Shown here: positions 40,744 through 50,521 of the stretch, piece by piece
How positions within the stretch are numbered: position 1 is the first letter of the stretch
Layout of the letters: each line of letters starts with the position of its first letter
Position numbers and translations under genes: made by a program
Assembly: GCA_036399175.1 (NCBI GenBank)
Contig: DASWNP010000010.1
Coordinates: forward strand, 1-64,000
DNA: 64,000 nt
Source of the DNA: DASWNP01 sp036399175
Lineage (GTDB): Bacteria > Acidobacteriota > Blastocatellia > Pyrinomonadales > Pyrinomonadaceae
Reading direction: 5' to 3'
Notes under the pieces: model-generated
The model's input: only the letters and a program-made list of their open reading frames with translations
What the model was told of the DNA's origin: nothing
Databases searched by the model: none

Positions 40744-41796
40744 CTAGCTCGCCAGCGCGCCGGTCTCGGTTTTCGGCCAGGCGAAGCCCATGTGCTTGTA
40801 GGCGGCGCGAGTGCAGACGCGCCCGCGCGGCGTCCGGTTGAGGAAGCCAATCTGAATCAGATAGGGCTCGATTATCTCCTCGATGGATTCGCGCTCTTCG
40901 CTGATGGAAGCCGAGATAGTGCCGACGCCGACGGGGCCGCCGTCGAACTTCTCGATAATCGCCGTTAGAAGCTTGCGGTCAACTTCGTCCAGACCGAAGC
41001 GGTCAACCTCCATCTCGTCCAGAGCCTTGCGCGCTACGACCTGCGTGATACGACCGTCGTGCAGGACTTCGGCGTAGTCGCGCACGCGCCGGAGCAGTCG
41101 GTTGGCGATGCGCGGTGTGCCGCGCGCTCGACGGGCTATCTCGCGTGCGCCCGTCGCCTCAATCTCGACGCCGAGAATCTCCGCCGAACGGTGCACGATG
41201 ATTTCCAAATCCTTCTGCGAGTAAAAATCGAGATGGCAGACGATGCCGAAGCGTCCGCGAAGCGGCGCGGTGATGAGTCCGGCGCGAGTGGTTGCGCCGA
41301 CCAGAGTGAATTTCGGCAGGTCGAGCTTGATGGAGCGTGCGGCTGTGCCCTGTCCAATCATGATGTCGAGCTGGTAATCCTCCATCGCCGGGTAGAGCAC
41401 TTCCTCAATCTGCGGGCGGAGGCGGTGAATCTCGTCGATGAAGAGGACTTCGCCCTCCTGTAGATTGGTGAGCACGGCCGCGAGGTCGCCGCCGCGCTCG
41501 ATGGCCGGGGCGCTGACGGATTTGAGCAGCGCGTCCATCTCCTGCGCGATGATGTTGGCGAGCGTGGTTTTGCCCAAGCCCGGCGGGCCGAAGAAGAGCA
41601 CGTGGTCGAGCGCTTCGCGTCGCGCTCGCGCGGCGCGGAGAAAGATTCGGAGGTTGCTCGTGACGCGCGTCTGGCCGATATACTCGTCGAGCGTGCGCGG
41701 GCGCAAACTCAGCTCCAACTGCTGTTCCTCCGGCATCGCTTCGCCCGCGACGACCCCGCGCGCCCCCTCACTTGCTTCTGCGATAACTTGTGACAT
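40744..41796 (-). CDS. ruvB: Holliday junction branch migration helicase RuvB
   Basis: AAA+ motor that drives branch migration with RuvA. Walker A is FFGPPGLGKTTLA, Walker B FIDEIHRL, sensor 1 TTRAGLITAPLRGRFG, and the arginine-finger region and C-terminal winged helix (RTPRGRVCTRAAYKHM) are present. Length of 350 is normal, with a 20-residue N-terminal extension before LSLRPRTLDEYIGQ. It reads from a strong promoter about 60 bp upstream. ruvA and ruvC are not adjacent. Confidence 0.97.
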   Translation of the reverse strand: MSQVIAEASEGARGVVAGEAMPEEQQLELSLRPRTLDEYIGQTRVTSNLRIFLRAARARREALDHVLFFGPPGLGKTTLANIIAQEMDALLKSVSAPAIERGGDLAAVLTNLQEGEVLFIDEIHRLRPQIEEVLYPAMEDYQLDIMIGQGTAARSIKLDLPKFTLVGATTRAGLITAPLRGRFGIVCHLDFYSQKDLEIIVHRSAEILGVEIEATGAREIARRARGTPRIANRLLRRVRDYAEVLHDGRITQVVARKALDEMEVDRFGLDEVDRKLLTAIIEKFDGGPVGVGTISASISEERESIEEIIEPYLIQIGFLNRTPRGRVCTRAAYKHMGFAWPKTETGALAS

Positions 41797-42111
41797 CGAC
41801 GGATAAACCCCTTTTTTGAAGACATCGAAACCTGTTGTTTGATGAGGCTGCCAGTATACCGCGCCTGGGCTATTGTTTCAAGAGTGAAACAGCACGCGGG
41901 AGAGGTTAATTTGACCGAAGCAAGTGCGGACGTTCGCCGGCTGGGTGAGAGAAGAGGGAAAGCTTAACGCGGGAGGGCGCGGGGCGAAAGAGGCTGGAGA
42001 CGCTGGAGAAGGCGAAGAAAGGGAGGGCGGCCAAAGCGCGTGCAGGCTTCTTCGGCCTGTTCGTGTCGCTTCGCCGCCCGCGTGTGTGTCAGGCGTTTTG
42101 TGAAGGAGGAA
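41797..42111. other. Gene-free gap
   Basis: 315 bp between the start of ruvB and the stop of atpC. Apart from the ruvB promoter nothing was seen; the part from 41,930 to 42,060 is purine-rich on the plus strand. Confidence 0.4.
41853..41881 (-). promoter_or_regulatory. Promoter of ruvB
   Basis: Minus-strand TTGAAA (41876-41881), 17 bases, TATACT (41853-41858). The predicted start near 41846 gives a 50-base leader. Confidence 0.78.
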
Positions 42112-42537
42112 TCAACGAGCGGTTCTGGTGGAGCTTTCGGCGGCGAGCTGCTGGCGGGCGGAGGAGCGTTCGAGGCGCTCTCGCACGGCCTGAAACTCTT
42201 CGTCCGAGCCGCTGAAAGCGCCGAGGGCGCGCTCGGCCTGCTCGCGTTCCTGTCGCGCCTGCGCGGCGTCTATCTCGTCCGGGTGTTCGGCCACGTCGGC
42301 GAGCACCGAGACGCGGTCGGCGTTGACCTCGACGAAGCCGCCCGAGACCATCAGACGCTTCGTCGCGCCGCCCTGCACGTAGGAGAGCACGCCGGTCTGA
42401 AGTTGCGAGATGAGCGGCGTATGACCGGGCAGAATCCCAAGCTCGCCGCCCATCCCCGGCACCGTCACCGAATCGACCGCCTCCGACAAAAGCCGCCGCT
42501 CCGGCGTAATCACTTCGAGTTGAATCCTGTCAGCCAT
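42112..42537 (-). CDS. atpC: ATP synthase F1 epsilon subunit
   Basis: Central-stalk subunit that also inhibits F1. The N-terminal beta-sandwich is clear: LEVITPERRLLSEAVDSVTVPGMGGELGILPGHTPLI, shortened to VTVPGMGGELGILPGH. The C-terminal two-helix region (residues 88-141) is present but Arg/Ser-rich at the end. Length of 141 is normal. It follows atpD, with a heptamer palindrome in the 94-bp gap between them. The other ATP synthase genes are elsewhere. Confidence 0.95.
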   Translation of the reverse strand: MADRIQLEVITPERRLLSEAVDSVTVPGMGGELGILPGHTPLISQLQTGVLSYVQGGATKRLMVSGGFVEVNADRVSVLADVAEHPDEIDAAQARQEREQAERALGAFSGSDEEFQAVRERLERSSARQQLAAESSTRTAR

Positions 42538-42542
42538 AAGTT

Positions 42543-42626
42543 AAATGATGAATGATGAATGCGGAATGATGAATTGAAAGCAGGTTGTCTTTCAATTCAT
42601 CATTCATCATTCCGCATTCATCATTT
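42543..42626. repeat. Heptamer inverted repeat, ATGATGA/ATGCGGA vocabulary (copy 2), inside the atpD-atpC operon
   Basis: Arms 42543-42580 and 42589-42626. Each arm has four 7-bp units, but the ATGCGGA unit is third in the left arm and second in the right arm when both are read outward to inward, so the arms differ by unit order. Confidence 0.9.
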
Positions 42627-42631
42627 CGCTC

Positions 42632-44179
42632 CTATTCTCCGTATTCCTTCGCCAGACGCTCGGCCTGTTCGCGTGCTTCTTCGATGGTGCCGACCATGTA
42701 GAAGGCGCGTTCGGGGATGTCGTCGTGCTTGCCGTCAACTATCTCCTGGAAGCCGCGGATGGTGTCTTCGACCTTGACGTACTTGCCTTCGAGACCTGTG
42801 AACTGCTGCGCGACGAAGAAGGGCTGCGAGAGGAAACGCTGAATCTTTCGCGCGCGCGAGACGACCAGCTTGTCCTCTTCCGAAAGCTCGTCGAGGCCGA
42901 GAATGGCGATGATGTCTTGCAGGTCTTTGTAGCGCTGGAGAATCTGCTTGACGGACTGCGCGGTGTTGTAGTGGTCTTGGCCGATGATGCGCGGGTCGAG
43001 CAGGCGCGAGCTGGAAGTGAGCGGGTCAACTGCCGGATAGATGCCCAGTTCGACGATTTTACGGTCGAGCGCGGTGACGGCGTCGAGGTGCGCGAAGGTG
43101 GTGGCGGGCGCGGGGTCTGTGTAGTCGTCCGCCGGAACGTAGATGGCCTGAATCGAGGTGATAGAGCCGCTCTTGGTTGAAGTGATGCGCTCCTGTAGCT
43201 CGCCCATCTCGGTTGCGAGGTTCGGCTGGTAGCCGACCGCCGAAGGCATACGCCCCAAGAGCGCCGAGACTTCCGAACCGGCCTGCGTGAAGCGGAAGAT
43301 GTTGTCGATGAAGAGGAGCACGTCGAGCCCCTGGTCGCGGAAGTATTCGGCGACGGTCAGACCAGAGAGCGCCACGCGCAGACGCGCGCCCGGCGGCTCG
43401 GTCATCTGTCCGTAAACAAGCGCCACCTTCGACTCTTCGAGCGCCGTCATATCGACGCGCGTCATGTCGAACTCGCCCGTGTCGTGCATGTGCTTGTTGA
43501 AATTCTGTCCGAACTGGATGACTTCGGATTCGACCATCTCGCGCAGAAGGTCGTTGCCCTCGCGCGTGCGCTCGCCGACGCCGGCGAAGACCGAGAAGCC
43601 CGAATGCTTCATGGCGACGTTGTTGATGAGCTCCATGATGAGCACGGTCTTGCCGACGCCCGCGCCGCCGAAGAGTCCGATTTTGCCGCCGCGCAGGAAG
43701 GGCTGAATCAGGTCGATAACCTTGATGCCGGTCTCGAACATCTCAAGCTTGGTGGACTGCTCTTCGAGCGTGGGGGCGTGGCGGTGAATCGGATAGCGCG
43801 TCTCGAACTTGACGGGGCCGAGGTTATCGACCGGCTCGCCGATGACGTTCAGCACGCGACCGAGCGTGCCCTCGCCGACCGGCATCGTGATTGTGCCGCC
43901 CGTGTCGATGGCCTTCATGCCGCGCACGACGCCTTCCGAAGGCTTCATCGCCACCGTGCGGACGCGCCCTTCGCCGAGGTGCTGCTCGACTTCGCAGATG
44001 ATGTCGATGGGATTCGGCACGTCGAAGCCTTCCGAAACGACGCGCAGCGCCGTGTAAATCGGCGGCAGATATTGTTCGCTGAACTCCACGTCAATCACCG
44101 GGCCGATAACCTGCACGACCTTTCCCGTGCGCGGCTGGCCGTTTCCGTCGCTGTTCGCATTTCCGTTAGGCGTAACCAT
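42632..44179 (-). CDS. atpD: ATP synthase F1 beta subunit
   Basis: Catalytic subunit of F1. GGAGVGKTVLIMELINN is the P-loop, GERTREGNDL carries the catalytic Glu region, ALSGLTVAEYFRDQGLDVLLFIDNIFRFTQAGSEVS the Walker B strand (LLFIDNIFR), and DELSEEDKLVVSRARKIQRFLSQPF the conserved DELSEED loop. ATG 44179 gives 515 residues including an N-terminal extension of 15-20 residues rich in Asn/Gly. Other starts upstream lack support. Gene order atpD-atpC alone is known from several phyla with split ATP synthase operons. Confidence 0.97.
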   Translation of the reverse strand: MVTPNGNANSDGNGQPRTGKVVQVIGPVIDVEFSEQYLPPIYTALRVVSEGFDVPNPIDIICEVEQHLGEGRVRTVAMKPSEGVVRGMKAIDTGGTITMPVGEGTLGRVLNVIGEPVDNLGPVKFETRYPIHRHAPTLEEQSTKLEMFETGIKVIDLIQPFLRGGKIGLFGGAGVGKTVLIMELINNVAMKHSGFSVFAGVGERTREGNDLLREMVESEVIQFGQNFNKHMHDTGEFDMTRVDMTALEESKVALVYGQMTEPPGARLRVALSGLTVAEYFRDQGLDVLLFIDNIFRFTQAGSEVSALLGRMPSAVGYQPNLATEMGELQERITSTKSGSITSIQAIYVPADDYTDPAPATTFAHLDAVTALDRKIVELGIYPAVDPLTSSSRLLDPRIIGQDHYNTAQSVKQILQRYKDLQDIIAILGLDELSEEDKLVVSRARKIQRFLSQPFFVAQQFTGLEGKYVKVEDTIRGFQEIVDGKHDDIPERAFYMVGTIEEAREQAERLAKEYGE

Positions 44180-44368
44180 ACTCTTCGAGTCCGCTCCTCT
44201 TTTTGAATAAAGGCCACTAAAGGCGAGAAATGTTGCTGTGTCTAAAGCCTGACAGGTTAGCATACCGACTGTGCCGAGGCAAAGCGCGCCTGCCGAGCGT
44301 GAGATTGATGCTGGCTGACGGATGTTCGGAAAATCGGAGTGGCGGCGAGTGAGTGGGGCGGAGGGTAG

Positions 44369-44641
44369 TCATTCGCCTTCGTCGAAGCGAATCTTCATGC
44401 GGCGCAAGCGTCGTCGGTCTTCTTCGGTCAAATGCAACACGGGGGGAGCGTCGCCGTCGCTTTCCTCCGGTTCGTCAAGCTCGCGCAGGCCGATTTCCAG
44501 ACGCAGCGTCAGCTCCATCTCGTAGCCTGCGGCTCTGAGGCGCTCAATCGCCTCGGCCACTTCGCTCGAAGCTCCGACCGCCGCGTTGATGGCCGCGCCA
44601 ATCTCCTGCACAATCTCTTTAGCTTCGTCGTTGATTTCCAA
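44369..44641 (-). CDS. Small acidic hypothetical protein
   Basis: A 90-residue acidic protein beginning EINDEAKEIVQEIGAAINAAVG and ending in RRLRRMKIRFDEGE. The N-terminal helix is amphipathic; an Asp/Glu-rich loop (DEPEESDGDAPP) separates it from a short basic helix. The start is a TTG at 44641 preceded by AGGGG at a spacing of 6. No family was recognised. It lies 189 bp upstream of atpD on the same strand, so it may be co-transcribed, but a role in ATP synthase is not indicated. Confidence 0.6.
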   Translation of the reverse strand: MEINDEAKEIVQEIGAAINAAVGASSEVAEAIERLRAAGYEMELTLRLEIGLRELDEPEESDGDAPPVLHLTEEDRRRLRRMKIRFDEGE

Positions 44642-44805
44642 AATCTACCCCTGTCGATACGCGTCCCGCAAACCCGTCTTGCATAAGTTGTTCGGCTGAA
44701 ATGCTACGCCCCCGCAGCATCACCGGTCAACCCTCACAGGACGGAAAAAGGGCGCGTTGCGACCGCCCCCGGCGTGTGCTAGGCTTCGCTCGATTAAACT
44801 GACAA

Positions 44806-44953
44806 ATTAACAGGGATAGACAGGATGAACAGGATAGAAAGAAATGATGAATGCGGAATGATGAATGATGAATTAAAAGTCAGAGCTTTTGGTTTTCATT
44901 CATCATTCATCATTCCGCATTCATCATTTGTCTTTATCCTGTCCCTCCCTGTT
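44806..44953. repeat. Nested repeat: GACAGGATA arms around an ATGATGA palindrome (copy 3)
   Basis: Outer arms about 44806-44841 and 44930-44953 (units of 9 rather than 7 bases); inner perfect 32-bp palindrome 44842-44873 with 44898-44929. It fills most of the 342-bp gap before the acyl-CoA mutase gene, where nothing else was seen. Confidence 0.9.
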
Positions 44954-44983
44954 TGAATTGCTTTGCATTGACAGGCGAAACTT

Positions 44984-46618
<1,635 letters not shown>

Positions 46619-46710
46619 AAAGATAGACATGCAATTGGTTGCATCGGAACTGGCGAGGAAGGTTATATAGTTGTCTGGATGGTAAGTATAATCAGGATAG
46701 AGGTGATAAG

Positions 46711-46908
46711 GTGAAGTACAAAATCCGTCTGGAAAAATCTGAAGAGGGCTACAGCGTTTCCTGTCCGGGTCTGCCGGGTTGCTGGTCGCAGGGAGAGACG
46801 GAGGAGGAGGCGCTTGAGAATATCCAGGATGCTATCAGGGAATATCTGGCGGCTGTAGAGGATATGCTAGGGAATGCTGAGGTGCGAGAAGTTGAAGTCG
46901 CGTTTTAG
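46711..46908 (+). CDS. hicB: HicB-like antitoxin
   Basis: A 65-residue HicB-fold protein: YKIRLEKSEEGYSVSCPGLPGCWSQGETEEEALENIQDAIREYL is shortened here to its signature CPGLPGCWSQGETEEEAL. Such proteins neutralise the HicA RNase. GTG 46711 is chosen because AGAGGTG precedes it by 6 bases. There is no helix-turn-helix or ribbon-helix tail, so any autoregulation would be indirect. TATAAT occurs at 46687-46692, but no good -35 goes with it. The hicA remnant follows 2 bp after the stop. The order hicB-hicA is the reverse of many type II hicAB loci but is common for this short subtype. Confidence 0.85.
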   Translation: MKYKIRLEKSEEGYSVSCPGLPGCWSQGETEEEALENIQDAIREYLAAVEDMLGNAEVREVEVAF

Positions 46909-46910
46909 CC

Positions 46911-47122
46911 ATGCCGAAGATACCGGGCATCAATCACCTTCAGGCCGTAAAAGCTTTGGAGAAAGCCGGATTTCAGATCGTGTGGCAAGGCAAGCACATC
47001 GTCATGTCGGACGGCTTCGCATTCTGACAATTCCCCGTCACAATCCTGTTAATGCGCTGACGATGGGCGGTATCGTGAGGGATGCCGGGCTGACGCCGGA
47101 GGAGTTTAAGAAATTGCTTTGA
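46911..47122 (+). pseudogene. hicA: HicA-like toxin, frameshifted
   Basis: HicA toxins are small dsRBD-fold RNases. Frame 1 from ATG 46911 reads MPKIPGINHLQAVKALEKAG and continues to HIVMSDG, with the catalytic His in GKHIV. After about 47,002 the family text resumes in the next frame as RILTIPRHNPVNALTMGGIVRDAG and ends EFKKLL at 47122. One base appears to be missing near 47,001-47,006 where VRIL is expected (GGC-TTCGC rather than GGC-GTTCGC). As it stands frame 1 stops at TGA 47008. It is either a dead toxin or an assembly error in a live one. Confidence 0.75.
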
Positions 47123-47201
47123 CGTGCGCGCGCTGTTCTCAGATGCCAAGCAGCCGACTTGCTTGAAGTTCAGGTCAGGAGTTCTTAATTTCGTATACAT
47201 C

Positions 47202-48239
47202 ATGTCTCATTTGCTGGAAGTCAAAAATTTACAGACGCATTTTCCGACGCGCGCGGGTTTGGTGAAGGCGGTGGATGGGGTCAGTTTTTATCTGGACGAG
47301 GGGGAGTTGTTGGGGTTGGTGGGTGAGTCGGGGTGCGGGAAGTCGATAACGGCTCTGTCGGTGATGCGGTTGATTGCGTCGCCGGGGAAGATTGTGGGCG
47401 GGGAGATTTGGTTTGATGGGGAGAACCTTCTGAACGCGTCTGAAGAGAGGATGCGGGAGATTCGGGGCGACGATATTGCGATGATTTTTCAAGACCCGAT
47501 GACCTCTCTGAATCCGGTCTATACGGTGGGCGAGCAGATTGCGGAGGCTCTGAGGCTGCACCGGAAGCTGTCGCGGCAGCAGGCGCGCGAGGCTGCGATT
47601 GAGGCGATGCGGGAAGTGTCTATCCCTGACCCGGCGCGGCGCGTGAAGGATTATCCGCACCAGTTGTCGGGCGGGATGAGGCAGCGCGTGATGATTGCGA
47701 TGGCTCTGGCCTGCGACCCGAAGCTGCTAATCGCCGACGAGCCGACGACGGCGCTGGACGTGACGATTCAGGCGCAGATTTTGGAACTGCTCGACGAGCT
47801 GAGAAAGACGCGGCGTTTGGCGGTGCTGCTGATTACGCATGACCTCGGCGTGGTCGCTGAGGTGGCGGACAGAGTGGCGGTGATGTACACGGGGCGCATC
47901 GTGGAGGAGTCGCCGGTCGGCGAGTTGTTCGCGCGCCCGAAGATGCCTTACACGGAGGGGCTTTTGCAGTCTGTCCCGAAGCTGACGCAGGCCGAGGTCG
48001 GCAAGGCCGAGCGGCTTTCGACCATCGAGGGCACAGTGCCGAAGCCGACAGACCTTCCGCCCGGCTGCCACTTCGCGCCGCGCTGCCCGCACCGTATGCC
48101 GCGCTGCACCGAAGGCGAGCGAATCCCTTTCTATGAATTGGAGGGCGGCGTGAAGGTGCGCTGCGTGCTCTACGATTTGGCGGCGGCGGTGGCGGCCGAC
48201 AACGAAGCGAGCGGCGCGCGGAAGGAGGCGAGCCAGTGA
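47202..48239 (+). CDS. Oligopeptide/dipeptide ABC transporter ATP-binding protein (DppD/OppD type)
   Basis: Cytoplasmic ATPase of a peptide importer. Walker A: VGESGCGKSITAL near residue 41; signature: LSGGMRQRVMIAMAL; Walker B: LLIADEPTTALDVTIQAQ; then the D-loop and His switch (ITHDLGVVAEV). The C-terminal oligopeptide-type extension includes PPGCHFAPRCPHRMPRC, three Cys of a possible iron-sulfur or zinc site. ATG 47202 gives 345 residues. It overlaps the next ATPase gene by four bases. Permease and binding-protein genes of the importer are not in this window. Confidence 0.93.
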   Translation: MSHLLEVKNLQTHFPTRAGLVKAVDGVSFYLDEGELLGLVGESGCGKSITALSVMRLIASPGKIVGGEIWFDGENLLNASEERMREIRGDDIAMIFQDPMTSLNPVYTVGEQIAEALRLHRKLSRQQAREAAIEAMREVSIPDPARRVKDYPHQLSGGMRQRVMIAMALACDPKLLIADEPTTALDVTIQAQILELLDELRKTRRLAVLLITHDLGVVAEVADRVAVMYTGRIVEESPVGELFARPKMPYTEGLLQSVPKLTQAEVGKAERLSTIEGTVPKPTDLPPGCHFAPRCPHRMPRCTEGERIPFYELEGGVKVRCVLYDLAAAVAADNEASGARKEASQ

Positions 48240-49303
48240 CGGCGCGCGAGAACGAGCGTGGCGAGACTGTGCCCGCAGCGGAAGAGAGCGCGGCTGCGAG
48301 GCACGATATACGCACGGGCAAAGACGAGCGCGACCTAGTGCGCGTGCGTGCGCTCGTCAAGCATTTTCCGCTTGAAGGAAGCGACGACGTGGTGCGCGCC
48401 GTTGACGGCGTGACGTTTGAGATTCTGCGTGGCGAGACGTTGGGGCTGGTGGGCGAGTCGGGCTGCGGCAAATCGACGGTAGGGCGTTGCCTGCTGCGTC
48501 TGATAGAGCCGACGAGCGGCGAGGTCTCCTTCGAGGGCAGAGATGTGCTTTCGCTCTCAGGCGCAGAACTCAGAGGCGTGCGCCGCGAGATGCAGATAAT
48601 TTTCCAAGACCCTTACGCCTCGCTCAACCCGCGCCTCAGAGTGAGAGACATCGTGGCCGAGCCTCTGGTCGTACACGGCATCGGTAGCAAAGAAGAGAGG
48701 CGCGAGCGCGTCGCCGACCTCTTAAAGCGCGTCGGCCTCGACCCCGATTACATGAACCGATACCCGCACGAATTTTCGGGCGGGCAGCGCCAGCGCATCG
48801 GCATCGCGCGTGCGCTCGCGCTCAATCCGAAGCTCATCGTGGCCGACGAGCCGGTCTCGGCGCTCGACGTTTCCGTCCAGGCGCAGGTCATTAACCTGCT
48901 GGAAGATTTGCAGTCGGAGTTCAATCTCACCTATCTCTTCATCTCGCACGGGCTGGCCGTCGTCGAACACATCTCGACGCGTGTGGCCGTCATGTATCTC
49001 GGGCGCATCGTCGAGGTGGCAACTGCCGAGGAGCTTTACGCAAACCCCTTGCACCCGTACACGCGCGCCCTGCTGTCGGCCATTCCCATCCCAGACCCGA
49101 CGCGCAAACGCGAGCGCATCGTGCTCAAGGGCGACGTGCCGACGCCCATCAATCCGCCGTCCGGCTGTCGCTTCCACACGCGCTGCCCCGACGCCGTCCC
49201 AGAATGCTCTCAGATAGACCCAGACCTGCGCGAAGTCTCGCCCGGCCACACCGTCGCCTGCATTCGCGTTCCCGGCTGGTTTGAAGCGCCCACTTCGGCG
49301 TGA
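48236..49303 (+). CDS. Oligopeptide/dipeptide ABC transporter ATP-binding protein (DppF/OppF type)
   Basis: Second ATPase of the same importer, translationally coupled to the first (GTGA overlap). It has VGESGCGKSTVGRCLL (Walker A), EFSGGQRQRIGIARAL (signature), LIVADEPVSALDVSVQAQ (Walker B) and FISHGLAVVEHIS (His switch). The C-terminal end shows the oligopeptide-type PPSGCRFHTRCPDAVPEC. An N-terminal extension of about 40 residues precedes LVKHFPLEG. Length is 355. After its stop a nested heptamer element fills the gap to the Yip1-type gene. Confidence 0.93.
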   Translation: MTARENERGETVPAAEESAAARHDIRTGKDERDLVRVRALVKHFPLEGSDDVVRAVDGVTFEILRGETLGLVGESGCGKSTVGRCLLRLIEPTSGEVSFEGRDVLSLSGAELRGVRREMQIIFQDPYASLNPRLRVRDIVAEPLVVHGIGSKEERRERVADLLKRVGLDPDYMNRYPHEFSGGQRQRIGIARALALNPKLIVADEPVSALDVSVQAQVINLLEDLQSEFNLTYLFISHGLAVVEHISTRVAVMYLGRIVEVATAEELYANPLHPYTRALLSAIPIPDPTRKRERIVLKGDVPTPINPPSGCRFHTRCPDAVPECSQIDPDLREVSPGHTVACIRVPGWFEAPTSA

Positions 49304-49330
49304 ACACGCTTCGTCGAGGCAGGGAAGATT

Positions 49331-49475
49331 CAAACAGGGATGGACAGGACGGAAAAGAAATGATGAATGAGGAATGATGAATGATGAATGAAAAGCAGAA
49401 AGCTTTTGTCTTTAATTCATCATTCCTCATTCATCATTCCGCATTTGTCTTCATCCTGTCCATCCCTGTTAATTT
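49331..49475. repeat. Nested repeat: GGACAGGATG arms around an ATGATGA palindrome (copy 4)
   Basis: Outer arms 49331-49357 and 49447-49475; inner arms 49358-49389 and 49414-49446, with unit changes (ATGAGGA in the left arm, CCGCATT retained at the end of the right). The 316-bp gap holds nothing else recognisable. Confidence 0.88.
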
Positions 49476-49619
49476 TCTCGTGTAGCTTAAGGCTGAAACC
49501 TCGCGTGCGCGGGTCGCGTAAAAAGCAGAAGAGAAACATCGAGTCGTCCGCCTTTGGTAGCGACGAAAGAAGTTTTACCAAAACGTCTTCAATCTCCAAC
49601 CCGAACGGATAAGAAAAAC

Positions 49620-50411
49620 ATGAGCGACATGAACACTCCCCACGCGCCCGCGCCTTCCACTTCGACGCCGAGCGATGCGCCTCTGATGTCTACGCCCGAG
49701 ACCCTGAGCGGCATCTTCTTCGAGCCGGGTCGCACCTTCGACGCCCTGCGCTGGCGTCCGCGCTTCCTCATCGCCGCAATCATCATCATCGTCGCGGCCT
49801 CGGCCTACACCTTTCTGCTCTACCAGAGAGTCGGGTTTGAGCAGATGGTGCGGCAGGTGATTGAAAATTCGCCGCGCACGTCCGAGATGCCCGCCGAGCA
49901 GCGAGAGCAGATGATTGCGATGCAGACGGGCACGGTCTTCAAGGCGCTGGCTTACGTTTCGCCGCTCATCGGCGTCGCCATCTTCCTCGCCGTCGGCGCG
50001 GCGCTCTACCTGCTCGGCGCGATGGCGATGGGCAAGGGCATCAGCTACAAACAGGCGCTCTCGGTCTACGTCTATTCGAGTTTGCCGCCCGCCGTGCTGA
50101 TTATGATTGCCAACATCCTCCTGCTCTTCCTCAAGTCGCCCGAAAGCCTCGACCCCGAGTCGGCGCAACGCGGACTCGTTCACGCCAACCTCGGCATCCT
50201 GGTTGACGGCGCGGCACACCCCGTACTCGCAACCGCCCTCGGCGCGTTCGACATCTTCGCTTTCTACGGTCTCTTTCTCGCCGCCATCGGCCTACGCAAA
50301 GTCGCGCGTCTATCCTCCGGCTCGGCATGGGGAATCGTCCTCGCCATCTGGTTCTTAGGCGTACTCATCCGCCTCGCCCTCGCAGCCTTCAGCGGCTCGC
50401 CGATGGCCTGA
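49620..50411 (+). CDS. Yip1-domain integral membrane protein
   Basis: A 263-residue membrane protein with about five hydrophobic helices (near residues 50-66, 118-142, 157-180, 196-214 and 235-255) preceded by a Pro/Thr-rich segment. The layout, with FFEPGRTFDALRWRPRFL before helix 1, matches bacterial Yip1-family proteins, whose role is unclear. ATG 49620 begins SDMNTPHAP, as in relatives. It is convergent with two MacB-type permease genes, the palindrome between them being part of the GTCTGGA family. Confidence 0.82.
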   Translation: MSDMNTPHAPAPSTSTPSDAPLMSTPETLSGIFFEPGRTFDALRWRPRFLIAAIIIIVAASAYTFLLYQRVGFEQMVRQVIENSPRTSEMPAEQREQMIAMQTGTVFKALAYVSPLIGVAIFLAVGAALYLLGAMAMGKGISYKQALSVYVYSSLPPAVLIMIANILLLFLKSPESLDPESAQRGLVHANLGILVDGAAHPVLATALGAFDIFAFYGLFLAAIGLRKVARLSSGSAWGIVLAIWFLGVLIRLALAAFSGSPMA

Positions 50412-50412
50412 A

Positions 50413-50521
50413 AAAGTCTGGAGTCTGGAAGTCTGGAGTCTGGAGTCCGAAGACAGAAATAGTTCAAGTCTTCGACTTCAGACTCTCTGACTTTAGACTC
50501 CAGACTCCAGACTTTAGACTT
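50413..50521. repeat. Heptamer inverted repeat, GTCTGGA vocabulary (copy 1)
   Basis: Left arm 50413-50447 (four to five GTCTGGA units, one interrupted), right arm 50481-50521. It fills the gap between the Yip1 gene and the permease gene from stop to stop (TGA 50409-50411, TAG 50522-50524 in complement). Confidence 0.88.

Noticed and set aside
46911..47010. TGA in hicA as a third selenocysteine codon
   Set aside because: Homology continues in a different frame, not through the TGA, so a frameshift explains it.
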